From NCBI GenBank assembly GCA_013388515.1, contig JACAFC010000047.1, positions 1-38,707 of the forward strand: a stretch of DNA of 38,707 bases, in the 5' to 3' direction. Every line of letters starts with the position of its first letter. Positions within the stretch are counted from its first letter, which is position 1. Positions 15,267 to 23,463 of the stretch are shown here, in pieces. The notes under the pieces are model-generated. The model did not search any database and was not told where the DNA came from. It was given only the letters and a program-made list of their open reading frames with translations. Origin of the DNA: Ignavibacteriaceae bacterium (GTDB lineage Bacteria; Bacteroidota; Ignavibacteria; Ignavibacteriales; Ignavibacteriaceae). Both the position numbers and the translations under genes were made by a program.

Positions 15267-16043
15267 CTAAAACAGCAGCATCCACAGAATATAATCGAGA
15301 ATTAGAATAAGAGCTGCAGATAGTACAAATGAACGAATTGTCGCCAAACCAACACCCTCGGCTCCACCTTCGGTTTGGAACCCAATGTGGCAACCAAGCA
15401 ATGAAGTAACTCCACCAAAGAAAACTGTTTTTAATAATCCTGATATCAAATCAGAAATTTCAAAAAACCTTCTAACCGATTTGAAAAATACTGCGAATGA
15501 GATACCCAAGAAATAATTTGAAACTATGTAAGCTCCAAAAACAGCAATAAAGTTGGCAAAAATTACAAGGAGCGGCATCATCAGAATTGCAGCCAAAAAC
15601 CTTGGCATTGCTAAATATCTCACCGGATTAATTGCCATTGTTTGAAGAGCATCAATTTGTTCTGTAACTTTCATGGTGCCAAGTTCGGCAGCAATTGAAG
15701 CGCCAACTCTGCCTGCAATAACTATCCCCGTTAAGACAGGACCAAGTTCAGTAATTATTGCGCGACTTGTTGCAGCTCCGAGGAAGGACAAAGGAGCAAT
15801 TCCTTTTAACTGGTAAGCTGCCTGCCAAGCAGCTACAGCACCAGTAAACACAGCTATGATTGTTACCAAAGGCAGAGAATTTACACCTATATGTTCCATT
15901 TGATAGAGAATTAACTTCCAGCTACGAGGTATCCATGTGAAACTTTTAATTATTCCAAAAAATAATTCTGATACTTGACCAATTTCCTGGAAGAATTTTA
16001 GCGTTGCCGAACCAACTTTTTGAATTAATCTTTTAATCACCAT
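15267..16043 (-). CDS. mlaE: ABC transporter permease, MlaE family
   Basis: An integral inner-membrane permease of about 258 residues, of the MlaE/YrbE type that works with an ATPase (MlaF) and an MCE-domain protein (MlaD) to move phospholipids between the membranes. Several hydrophobic segments are visible (LPLVTIIAVFTGAVAAWQAAY, GPVLTGIVIAGRVGASIAAE, AILMMPLLVIFANFIAVFGAY, FVLSAALILILDYIL). The family-diagnostic loop is AAELGTMKVTEQIDALQTM, followed by NPVRYLAMPRFLA. The ATG at 16043 is chosen over an in-frame TTG at 16055; neither has a clear Shine-Dalgarno. No mlaF or mlaD is adjacent on this side; downstream there is only the ilvE leader, so partners must lie elsewhere. Confidence 0.92.
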   Translation of the reverse strand: MVIKRLIQKVGSATLKFFQEIGQVSELFFGIIKSFTWIPRSWKLILYQMEHIGVNSLPLVTIIAVFTGAVAAWQAAYQLKGIAPLSFLGAATSRAIITELGPVLTGIVIAGRVGASIAAELGTMKVTEQIDALQTMAINPVRYLAMPRFLAAILMMPLLVIFANFIAVFGAYIVSNYFLGISFAVFFKSVRRFFEISDLISGLLKTVFFGGVTSLLGCHIGFQTEGGAEGVGLATIRSFVLSAALILILDYILWMLLF

Positions 16044-16498
16044 GTTATCTGTCAAAATCGTTTATTGAAATTTAATAAAATTATAATCTATATCTGTCAT
16101 TTGTATTATATCAATAATCAGAAGGCTTGTATTCATACTAATTTTAGATGGGTGGTAGAGGAGTTAAAAAATAACCAACAGAATTTTTATCTTAAAAGCA
16201 TATCTATTTTACATTAAGCATCATATTTTGAATTCGAATTATTATTAAACAAGCTCATCACTATGAGACACATTTTCAATTCTGGAAATGCTAAATAAGC
16301 AGCCGTTAAATTTGAATTTTTTTTTATTCAGCATTTTAAAATTCCAGGAGTCTGTAAGTATTTGTACATAAGTGAATTACAGCGACATATAGTTTTTTAT
16401 TAGACTGTATCATTTTGTTAGGTTTTTGATTAAACTTAAATAAAGTATAGCATTATTCTTGTTAATTAAAATATACTGAGGGCAATTTTTAAAGTGTA
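16044..16498. other. Divergent intergenic region with a candidate long imperfect hairpin
   Basis: No gene found in these 455 nt between mlaE (minus) and the hybrid kinase (plus). It must hold both start regions, but I could not identify clear TTG/TAnnTTTG promoters. Bases 16282-16347 contain complementary segments in nested order: CTGGAA with TTCCAG, ATGCT with AGCAT, and AATAA with TTATT. They enclose a T-rich loop and could form a 16-bp interrupted stem. Confidence 0.4.
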
Positions 16499-19400
16499 AT
16501 GATTAGAACAATGGATAGCATCCCTGGAAAAAATCCGGATAATTTTTATTTGCAGTTAGTTGAATCTCTGCCAATAGGAATCCTTGTATTTGATTCCATC
16601 GGACATATAACTTTTTTGAATAATAATTTCCTGGAGTTTTGCGCTTTTCACAACGTTGAAATAAATCCATCAAATACTCTGAATATTTTCAAAGAAGATT
16701 TCTTCCCAGGCAATTCATTGCTTAACGAATTTGATCAATTAAAAAAAGGCTACTCTTTTGAAAAAGTATTAGAGACAAAGAATTTATTTGCTTTGAAGAA
16801 ATTGGTTATTTCTGTTAAGGTATTTCCACTTTTTAAGGATGAGATATTCGAGGGAGGAATACTCATAATAAATGATTATAAAATTCATCATGAACATGCC
16901 GAAGAATTAGAAAACTTTGAAGGACGGTGGCGGGAGATTTTAAATGCTGCAGTTGATCTGTTTATTATAACCGATGAAAACGGAAATATTAAATTCTCAT
17001 TTGGGAAAAAAGCTAAGAAATTTTTATCTAGAATTTCACCTTTTGAGAAAGAAAATATCGATAGTCTTTTTTCTCAAGAAACCAATAAACTTGTTGCCGG
17101 TAAAATTAAAAATGTAAAGGAGACCAAGGCTCCACAAAAATTCACTTTGGCTTTAAAGATTAATAATCGTGATCATGATTATGAGTGTGAAATTGAACCA
17201 ATTTTCGATGATAATAAAAATGTAAACCTTTTATTTATTCGCTTTACTGATATTAGATCATTTATTAAGACACAAAAGGAATTCGAAAATAAAATTACCG
17301 ATGATAGTCTTTATAAATCCTACCTTTTCTATACTTCAAGCCCGGTATTTGTAATTGATCTTGATGGAAAAATAATTTATTGGAATAATGCATCACAGCA
17401 CTTATTTGGTTTCACTAATATTGATGCTGAAGGGAGATCTTTTATTGATCTTCTGGGAATAAACGAGGCTGGCTATTTTGAGAACCTCAAACAAAGAATA
17501 AAAGAATTAAATACTCTAAAGTTAACCACACAAATTCTGGATAAAACTAATACCGAAGCAATCATAGAAATGTCATTCACATTGGCTAGAGATACAGAAC
17601 AATTTATAGTTGTGTCTTGCCAAGTAATTTCGGACAGAATTAATCTAGAAAAAAAACTAAACAATCTAGCGCGTACATTTGATCAATTTATACAAAATTC
17701 TGACGCACTTATTTTTACTATAAATAAGAACGGGAAATTTCTTCAATCAAATGAGTCCTTTCTCAGGTTATTAAAACTTCAGAGACAGAATTTATCATCA
17801 TCAAATATTAAGGAATTCATAGAACCTGAATACTTTGCTAAAACATCATTATCAAAAATAGCTTTAGAATCTGCACAATTAACACGGATTGAATTACCTC
17901 TCATCTCTGCAGATAAAAGAAAAATTTTACTACTTGGGACTATTACTCCAATTGAAAATTTAGATAGTGAAAAAGTATTATTAGGCTCTTTCCAGAACAT
18001 AACAGAATTAAAAACTATAAGTAAAGAGCATAAAATTCTCTCTGCAGTAATTGAATACAGCAAGGATGGAATTGCCATTGAGCATGAAGGTAAGTTAGTT
18101 TTTTCAAATGAGATATTTGCCAAGTACTTCGGCTATTATAGAAAAGAAGATGTGCTGGGTAAATCATTTGTAGAATTTTTAGCTAACGAAGATGTAGCCA
18201 GAATTTCCGAATATCTTCACCTTATAAGAAGAAAATTAGATGCACCAAACCGATTTGAATTTTTAGGAAAAAAAGAAGATGGGTCAAAAACATTTTATTC
18301 CGCCTCTGTTTCAGAATTTGAGATTGAAGAAAAAAGCTATATAGCATACATTATAAGAGATATAAGTGAAAGGAAACGAGCGCAACAAGCTTTATTGGAA
18401 TCGGAAGAAAAATACAGAAGTTTAATTGAAAATATAGATGATTACTTTTATACATTTTCCAGAGTTTCAAACAAACTTATACCAGTTTTTTACACATCAA
18501 GTGTGCGCAAAATTACCGGTTACACACAAGAAGAATTTTTAAAAGACAAACGGCTTTATTTAAAGATCATCCTGCCAGATGATATAAGTTCTGTTAAGAA
18601 AAAAATCAGAGAATATATCCACAGCCGAATACGCGATGTTGGAGAAATTGAGTATAGAATTCTTAACAAATTTGGAAACATTGTTTGGGTAAGAAACAGA
18701 ATTACCCTGATAAGGGATATAAACGGACAAATAAAAACAATTTATGGCATTGTAAGTGATATTAGCACTAGAAGAAAAGCTGAAGATGATTTACAAAAAT
18801 CAAGAGAGGATCTGCTAAAGCTGAATGAGAACAAAGATAGATTTCTTTCTATAATCTCACATGATTTAAGAACACCTTTCAGTTCAATCTTAGGATTTAC
18901 TGAATTACTTCTAAATGATGAGGGGCTGAGTGATAGAGAAAGAAAACAGTACATTCAGTTTATTCAGGAATCTTCCAAATCTATGCTGGCTTTGGTTAAC
19001 TCGCTGTTGGATTGGAATAGATTGCAATCTGGCAGAATAGAATTTGAACCTGAAAAAATACAAGCTAGTATGGTGATAAATAGGTCAATAAATTCTCTTT
19101 CGGCAGCAGCTTTGAAAAAAAATATAAGCATAACATCAAATGTACCCGAATCAATAGAAATTTTTGTCGACGATAATTTAATCACTCAAGTATTTAATAA
19201 TTTAATTTCAAATGCAATTAAGTTTTCACACAACAATGGTTCTATTTTCATTTCGGTGTCATCATCAAAAAAATTAAGATTTTTGGAATTCTCCGTTCAA
19301 GATACAGGTGTTGGAATTAGGCATGAGGATATCAACAAATTATTTTCTGTTGAAAGTAAATTTACTCTTGAAGGCACTTCTGGTGAAAAAGGCAGCGGAC

Positions 19401-19894
19401 TTGGTCTTTCAATTGTGAATGACATAATTCAGAAACATGGCGGGTCCATATGGGTTGAAAGTGAGTTTGGAAAAGGATCAACATTTAAGTTTACTTTACC
19501 AATTGCTTCAGCAGTCATCCTTCTTGTGGATGACAGTAAAACAGACAGATTTCTTTATTCCAAAATATTAAAGAATATTGCGCCCGATTATACAATTGAA
19601 ACCGCATCGGATGGCAAAGAGGCATATGACAAAATTATTAAATCTCCTCCAGCTTTAGTTATTACCGATCATAACATGCCAGCAATGAATGGCATCCAGC
19701 TTGTACAAGAGATAAATAACCTTGACATGAATATTAAACCGCCAGTAATAATCTTAAGCGGAAAAATGGACAGACAGATTATTGAGGATTATCATACATT
19801 AGGAATAGAATATATTTTCCAAAAACCTGTAAACCTTGGAAACTTTAAACAAGCAATAGAAAAGACAATTAGAAAAGGATTAAGAGTTGGTTAG
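16499..19894 (+). CDS. Orphan hybrid sensor histidine kinase: six PAS-type domains, HisKA, HATPase, receiver
   Basis: A 1131-residue cytoplasmic protein with no transmembrane segment. Sensor modules of PAS type lie at about 14-120, 142-250, 272-385, 393-505, 512-622 and 637-757 (e.g. FYTSSPVFVIDLDGKIIYWN; the last two followed by PAC-like segments ending IRDISERKRAQ and VSDISTRRKAED). The HisKA domain has the phospho-acceptor His788 in SIISHDLRTPFSSILGF. The HATPase has N-box NLISNAIKF, DTGVGI, and GSGLGLSIV. The C-terminal receiver (about 1005-1128) has the acidic pair VDDSK, phospho-acceptor Asp1057 in ITDHNMPAMNG, and Lys in FQKPV. No effector domain or cognate regulator gene is adjacent. 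The start is ATG at 16499; an ATG 12 nt further on is possible. The signal is unknown; PAS domains often bind heme, flavin or small ligands. Confidence 0.93.
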   Translation: MIRTMDSIPGKNPDNFYLQLVESLPIGILVFDSIGHITFLNNNFLEFCAFHNVEINPSNTLNIFKEDFFPGNSLLNEFDQLKKGYSFEKVLETKNLFALKKLVISVKVFPLFKDEIFEGGILIINDYKIHHEHAEELENFEGRWREILNAAVDLFIITDENGNIKFSFGKKAKKFLSRISPFEKENIDSLFSQETNKLVAGKIKNVKETKAPQKFTLALKINNRDHDYECEIEPIFDDNKNVNLLFIRFTDIRSFIKTQKEFENKITDDSLYKSYLFYTSSPVFVIDLDGKIIYWNNASQHLFGFTNIDAEGRSFIDLLGINEAGYFENLKQRIKELNTLKLTTQILDKTNTEAIIEMSFTLARDTEQFIVVSCQVISDRINLEKKLNNLARTFDQFIQNSDALIFTINKNGKFLQSNESFLRLLKLQRQNLSSSNIKEFIEPEYFAKTSLSKIALESAQLTRIELPLISADKRKILLLGTITPIENLDSEKVLLGSFQNITELKTISKEHKILSAVIEYSKDGIAIEHEGKLVFSNEIFAKYFGYYRKEDVLGKSFVEFLANEDVARISEYLHLIRRKLDAPNRFEFLGKKEDGSKTFYSASVSEFEIEEKSYIAYIIRDISERKRAQQALLESEEKYRSLIENIDDYFYTFSRVSNKLIPVFYTSSVRKITGYTQEEFLKDKRLYLKIILPDDISSVKKKIREYIHSRIRDVGEIEYRILNKFGNIVWVRNRITLIRDINGQIKTIYGIVSDISTRRKAEDDLQKSREDLLKLNENKDRFLSIISHDLRTPFSSILGFTELLLNDEGLSDRERKQYIQFIQESSKSMLALVNSLLDWNRLQSGRIEFEPEKIQASMVINRSINSLSAAALKKNISITSNVPESIEIFVDDNLITQVFNNLISNAIKFSHNNGSIFISVSSSKKLRFLEFSVQDTGVGIRHEDINKLFSVESKFTLEGTSGEKGSGLGLSIVNDIIQKHGGSIWVESEFGKGSTFKFTLPIASAVILLVDDSKTDRFLYSKILKNIAPDYTIETASDGKEAYDKIIKSPPALVITDHNMPAMNGIQLVQEINNLDMNIKPPVIILSGKMDRQIIEDYHTLGIEYIFQKPVNLGNFKQAIEKTIRKGLRVG

Positions 19895-19992
19895 ATTAAA
19901 ACGATAAGATAAAATTAAATGTTTGTTTAAATAAACATCCGTTATAAATCATTAAACCTGTATAAGTAAAATTTTTGATAGTAAAATTTAGA

Positions 19993-20181
19993 CTATTGGT
20001 CATCAAAATTTTCACAGCATCCATAAGCTGGTTCGGGAACACCAACTTTAATTGCTTCTTTAGCAAGCAATATATCAAGTATTTTATCTGCTACTGATGC
20101 CGAATCTACTAGCCCATTTGCAAGTGCTGTTTTGAACTCTTTTTCAATTGTTCGGACTATCTGTTGTAATACTTCTTCCAT
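19993..20181 (-). CDS. Small hypothetical protein, 62 residues
   Basis: I do not recognise the family. The protein is helical and acidic in the first two thirds (MEEVLQQIVRTIEKEFKTAL, then SASVADKILDILLAKEAIKV) and ends in a short tail with a Cys pair (PAYGCCENFDD). It is judged real because the ATG at 20181 has a good Shine-Dalgarno (GGTGAAAG) at the right distance and the amino-acid make-up is that of a soluble protein. It stands alone on the minus strand, converging with the hybrid kinase and diverging from the DUF1232 gene. The adjacent Cys residues could bind metal or form a disulfide, but nothing further supports this. Confidence 0.55.
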   Translation of the reverse strand: MEEVLQQIVRTIEKEFKTALANGLVDSASVADKILDILLAKEAIKVGVPEPAYGCCENFDDQ

Positions 20182-20448
20182 TCTTTCACCACAATATTTT
20201 TTGTTTATTTAAGGGTAACTATTTTTAGTTATTCCTTGATATGTGATTAATAAACAGAATCTGTGCCATAAGTTTTTTCATCTTCCTCAGTAATGGTACT
20301 ATTATTAGTTTCGACATATGTATCATTAATAAATTGTGTATCCAAGCAGTGCAGCGCAGTAAAGACTTAAAAAATTGATATGTTCTACTTCACATTTTAT
20401 AATTTTGCTAAGAATCTGTAGAGCATTTTTAAATTTTTTTATTATTAT

Positions 20449-20892
20449 ATGAATAAGGATACTAAGGACTTCTACCAGAAACTTCGCTCTGACATAAAAA
20501 TATGGCTGGAGAATGGAAAGAACTCAAATACGAAATGGGCCGATTTTCTTCTATTAGCGCCTGATCTTTTTCATTTGCTAACCAAACTAACTATCGATCC
20601 GGAAGTTCCTGCAAGTAAAAAAGTAAAAATTGCTGGAATTATTGCATACTTTATCTCGCCCTTGGATTTTTTACCTGAAATACTTTTAGGACCAATTGGT
20701 TACTTAGATGATATTGCTATAACTGCCTACGTTCTAAATGATCTTATTAATGATGTTGATCCAAAGATAATCCAGCGAAATTGGGCAGGTGAACGAGATA
20801 TTTTGGTGCTGATTAAAACTATAATTGCAAACGCGAATAGTATGATAGGCAGCGGATTGTGGAAAAAATTAATAAAAACCTTTACAAGATGA
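20449..20892 (+). CDS. DUF1232 (YkvA-like) membrane-associated protein
   Basis: A 147-residue protein whose centre carries the DUF1232 signature: IAGIIAYFISPLDFLPEILL followed by GPIGYLDDIAITAYVLNDLI (residues about 60-105), the 'SP.DliPD...vlGylDD' motif of YkvA. The two hydrophobic stretches may form a helical hairpin in or on the inner membrane. The biochemical role of the family is unknown. The ATG at 20449 follows an AT-rich leader without an obvious Shine-Dalgarno. It ends just before a bidirectional terminator hairpin shared with the convergent porin-cytochrome operon. Confidence 0.8.
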   Translation: MNKDTKDFYQKLRSDIKIWLENGKNSNTKWADFLLLAPDLFHLLTKLTIDPEVPASKKVKIAGIIAYFISPLDFLPEILLGPIGYLDDIAITAYVLNDLINDVDPKIIQRNWAGERDILVLIKTIIANANSMIGSGLWKKLIKTFTR

Positions 20893-20902
20893 GTTTGATT
20901 AA

Positions 20903-20935
20903 AAAGATGACATCTTTTTTAGAGATGTCATCTTT
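20903..20935. terminator. Bidirectional hairpin between convergent genes
   Basis: A perfect 13-bp inverted repeat, AAAGATGACATCT-N7-AGATGTCATCTTT, lies 10 nt after the DUF1232 stop and 9 nt after the stop of the minus-strand barrel gene. The minus-strand 3' side runs into CTTTTTAATC, giving a weak U-tract; its position between two converging stops supports a terminator role for both. Confidence 0.75.
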
Positions 20936-20944
20936 AACCTCATG

Positions 20945-22090
20945 TTAGAATGCAGATATAAATCCTACAGACAGCACTCCGTACTTATCCGTTAGATTGT
21001 GTGTATATTCACCTATCAACCTAATGTTTCTTGCTAAAAGATAGCCCAAATGTAAAGAAGCAGATTTATGATCTAGCGACGCAATGTTGGATTCAACCCA
21101 ATTATATAAACCGACTGCATACCAATTACTATTATCTCCCTCAGGTCTATAAACAATCTCTGCAAAAGCACCACGCGTTTTAATTTCAATAGCAGTTGGT
21201 CCAAAGAAGAAGGGATCTTTATCTCTCCTTTCCACAAATTGAACATTTAATTCTATTGGATCAATTGAAAAGGTTGCATCAGGACCAAACATCCATAAGT
21301 CATTAGTTATTTCATTAACAGATTCCTTGCCCAAATATCCAAATGCTCCAATTCTTAAATGTTCATTAATATCTTGAGAAACTCTGCCCAAAAAGTTTTT
21401 ATGCTTATCGTTATCAAAATTTCCATTCGAAAGCGTGCCAATGCCATTACCGTTCACAATTTCTAAAGTTAAATCCGTGCCTGTTTCAAATCCATAGTTA
21501 AGCATAATTCCCCGGTCATAGGTTAAATTAACATGTGAATCTCCAACCCGAACTTTATAGATATTATAATCGGCAAGTGTTAACCTAAGTTCTCTTTTAA
21601 AAAGAGGATCGGACACTTGAAACTGCCCAATGGAAAATGCAAGTTCAGAGCCAAATAATTTGTTAAACATTATAAATGCATCTTCAACTTTTCCAACATC
21701 ACCCTCTTCAAGAATATAATAAATGTAGTACGAAACATTTTTAAATATCTCTCCTCCAGATAACAGTTTTAATACAAGTGGACTTTTAAAGTCGCTTAAT
21801 TTGGATTTATCCTCATTAAAAGTTACTCGCCCATCAAGCCTTACAGCTAGCGGCAAATCTCTAATAAGTGAAAGTTTTTCATCGCCGGTTTCAACAAAAT
21901 ATCTTGGTGCATCTTGATCTTTCAATACAAATCCATTGCCAGCAAATTCTTCGCCGTAAGCTTTAAGTTTTGGAAATGGCGAATGGCATGTTTTGCATGT
22001 CATATTATATTTGCGTGCAAATGCCGGTATCGAATATAAATTATAAGCAGATACAAATAGAACAGTAAGTAAGATTAAGAATTTTTTCAT
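20945..22090 (-). CDS. Outer-membrane beta-barrel protein with N-terminal monoheme c-type motif
   Basis: A 381-residue protein. The signal peptide MKKFLILLTVLFVSAYNLYS is followed directly by one heme c site, C32KTCH36 in MTCKTCHSPFPKLKAYGEEF. The rest (about 70-381) is amphipathic beta-strands with aromatic ends, typical of an outer-membrane porin (e.g. YYIYYILEEGDVG, LNYGFETGTDLTLEIVNGNG, AVGLYNWVESN), closing with GVLSVGFISAF and a terminal Phe. The heme would sit at the periplasmic mouth of the barrel, so it may help electrons cross or dock at the outer membrane (inference). It is the last gene of an operon, 8 nt after the five-heme cytochrome; the ATG at 22090 has AGGTGATG upstream. Confidence 0.8.
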   Translation of the reverse strand: MKKFLILLTVLFVSAYNLYSIPAFARKYNMTCKTCHSPFPKLKAYGEEFAGNGFVLKDQDAPRYFVETGDEKLSLIRDLPLAVRLDGRVTFNEDKSKLSDFKSPLVLKLLSGGEIFKNVSYYIYYILEEGDVGKVEDAFIMFNKLFGSELAFSIGQFQVSDPLFKRELRLTLADYNIYKVRVGDSHVNLTYDRGIMLNYGFETGTDLTLEIVNGNGIGTLSNGNFDNDKHKNFLGRVSQDINEHLRIGAFGYLGKESVNEITNDLWMFGPDATFSIDPIELNVQFVERRDKDPFFFGPTAIEIKTRGAFAEIVYRPEGDNSNWYAVGLYNWVESNIASLDHKSASLHLGYLLARNIRLIGEYTHNLTDKYGVLSVGFISAF

Positions 22091-22098
22091 CTCATCAC

Positions 22099-23463
22099 CT
22101 ATGGTAAAATAGTTACGTAAGTTGAATGTTCATTTACTTTAATTATCTCAGATTCTTCCTCTGGAACGCCAAGAAAATCAGCAACAGGTTTAACGAGTTT
22201 TTGATAGTTTAATACGGCTGTAACTTTTAGTTTTCCTGGCGGTAAATTATTTGGAAGTGAAAATGTAAGTGTTTCCATTTTAGTTTCCCGTGGACCAATT
22301 CTGTAATCAACTCCAAGTGATTTTGTATTCCACTGCTGAATTGTCATTCTTCCTTGAGGGTCAAAGTATGCCATGCGAAATATTCTATCGCCTATAGGAA
22401 TACCATCTCTTTGAACACCTTTAAAGTTAGGATCGTTTAATGCAATTCCCATATCCTGGTAAGCAAGAGCATCTGCTCCAATAGTATATTCCTCTCCAGC
22501 AAATCCTTTTTTATCAACCGGAATATGATAAACATTTCCCTTAGCATCTACAGCTTCAACATGCATCCATACAATTCTATCTTCAACAGAGCCAGTTGGA
22601 AATTTATGCCCTGTTTTACCATTAAATAGTGCAACAGTGAACTTGACCCTTTCTCCAGGTTCCGCCTCGTTTATATCAGGATGAATTCTCAACTCGATTG
22701 TACCTTTTACCTTACCAGGATCATGTGCGCCATGAAAAAGATGCTGTCTTGCATCAGAATATTTATTACCCATAGCTGCAGTATATCCTTCCGATGAGGT
22801 CATATGGCACGTCTGACATTTAACCCCTTGTTTTGAGTATGGCCCTTCCTTCCATTCGAGGTGAGTTGATTTAACCCAAATTCCGTATGGATCTTTTTCG
22901 TTATGACATGTTCCACAAAACTCGGCACTTGCTAAAAAATCTGATTTTTTTACTCCATGCTCGGGTGAGTCAACATTTTCTCTTGGTCCATATTTAACAT
23001 TACCGGGAGATGATATAAAATTGAAATTGAATGGTGTATCTCCCTCAAAACCAGTAACAGTATGACAAACATCGCAGTTAACGGATTCATTTGCCATGGA
23101 CATTTTATCGGGAGTTGGAGGTGGGACATCACCAGCCAAAAATGCAATTGGTGAATGGCATCCGTTGCAGCCAGCTTTCACACCCGCAACTACTGGATCT
23201 TTTTCGGCATGCGGCACTGCAAGTTTAAAATATTCTATTTCATCCCAATGATGAGTGTACGCTTGAGACATCATGGATTGTTTCCACTGTTGAAAGAAAT
23301 CATTATGGCATGCTGAACCACAAAGATTCGCTTTGCTAAAATCTTGATATTTAAATATACCTAAAGCATTATCTCCAGCTTTAACCATTTGTCCATAATT
23401 TTCTGAAGCTAAAAGAAACAGACTTAACACGATGAAAAGCAAAATATTTAATACTGCTTTCAC
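22099..23463 (-). CDS. Secreted multiheme cytochrome c with five heme motifs, one of CX3CH type
   Basis: A 454-residue periplasmic or exported cytochrome. Signal peptide about 1-25. Heme motifs in order: C48GSACH53 (three residues between the cysteines), C99NGCH103, C130DVCH134, C183GTCH187, C216QTCH220. The spacing and the FFQQWKQSMMSQA segment after the first heme resemble the cytochrome c554-like families. The C-terminal half (about 245-450) lacks Cys and looks like beta-sandwich domains (ERVKFTVALFNGKTGHKFPT, LPPGKLKVTAVLNYQKL). The GTG start at 23463 is supported by GGAGG and overlaps the kinase stop by 4 nt (GTGA). The context suggests a partner for the heme-bearing barrel in electron transfer to or from the cell surface; the substrate is unknown. 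Confidence 0.88.
   Translation of the reverse strand: MKAVLNILLFIVLSLFLLASENYGQMVKAGDNALGIFKYQDFSKANLCGSACHNDFFQQWKQSMMSQAYTHHWDEIEYFKLAVPHAEKDPVVAGVKAGCNGCHSPIAFLAGDVPPPTPDKMSMANESVNCDVCHTVTGFEGDTPFNFNFISSPGNVKYGPRENVDSPEHGVKKSDFLASAEFCGTCHNEKDPYGIWVKSTHLEWKEGPYSKQGVKCQTCHMTSSEGYTAAMGNKYSDARQHLFHGAHDPGKVKGTIELRIHPDINEAEPGERVKFTVALFNGKTGHKFPTGSVEDRIVWMHVEAVDAKGNVYHIPVDKKGFAGEEYTIGADALAYQDMGIALNDPNFKGVQRDGIPIGDRIFRMAYFDPQGRMTIQQWNTKSLGVDYRIGPRETKMETLTFSLPNNLPPGKLKVTAVLNYQKLVKPVADFLGVPEEESEIIKVNEHSTYVTILP

Noticed and set aside
19919-19938. ATGTTT/AAACAT hairpin after the hybrid kinase
   Set aside because: Only A-T rich 6-bp arms and no following T-tract; too weak to call a terminator.
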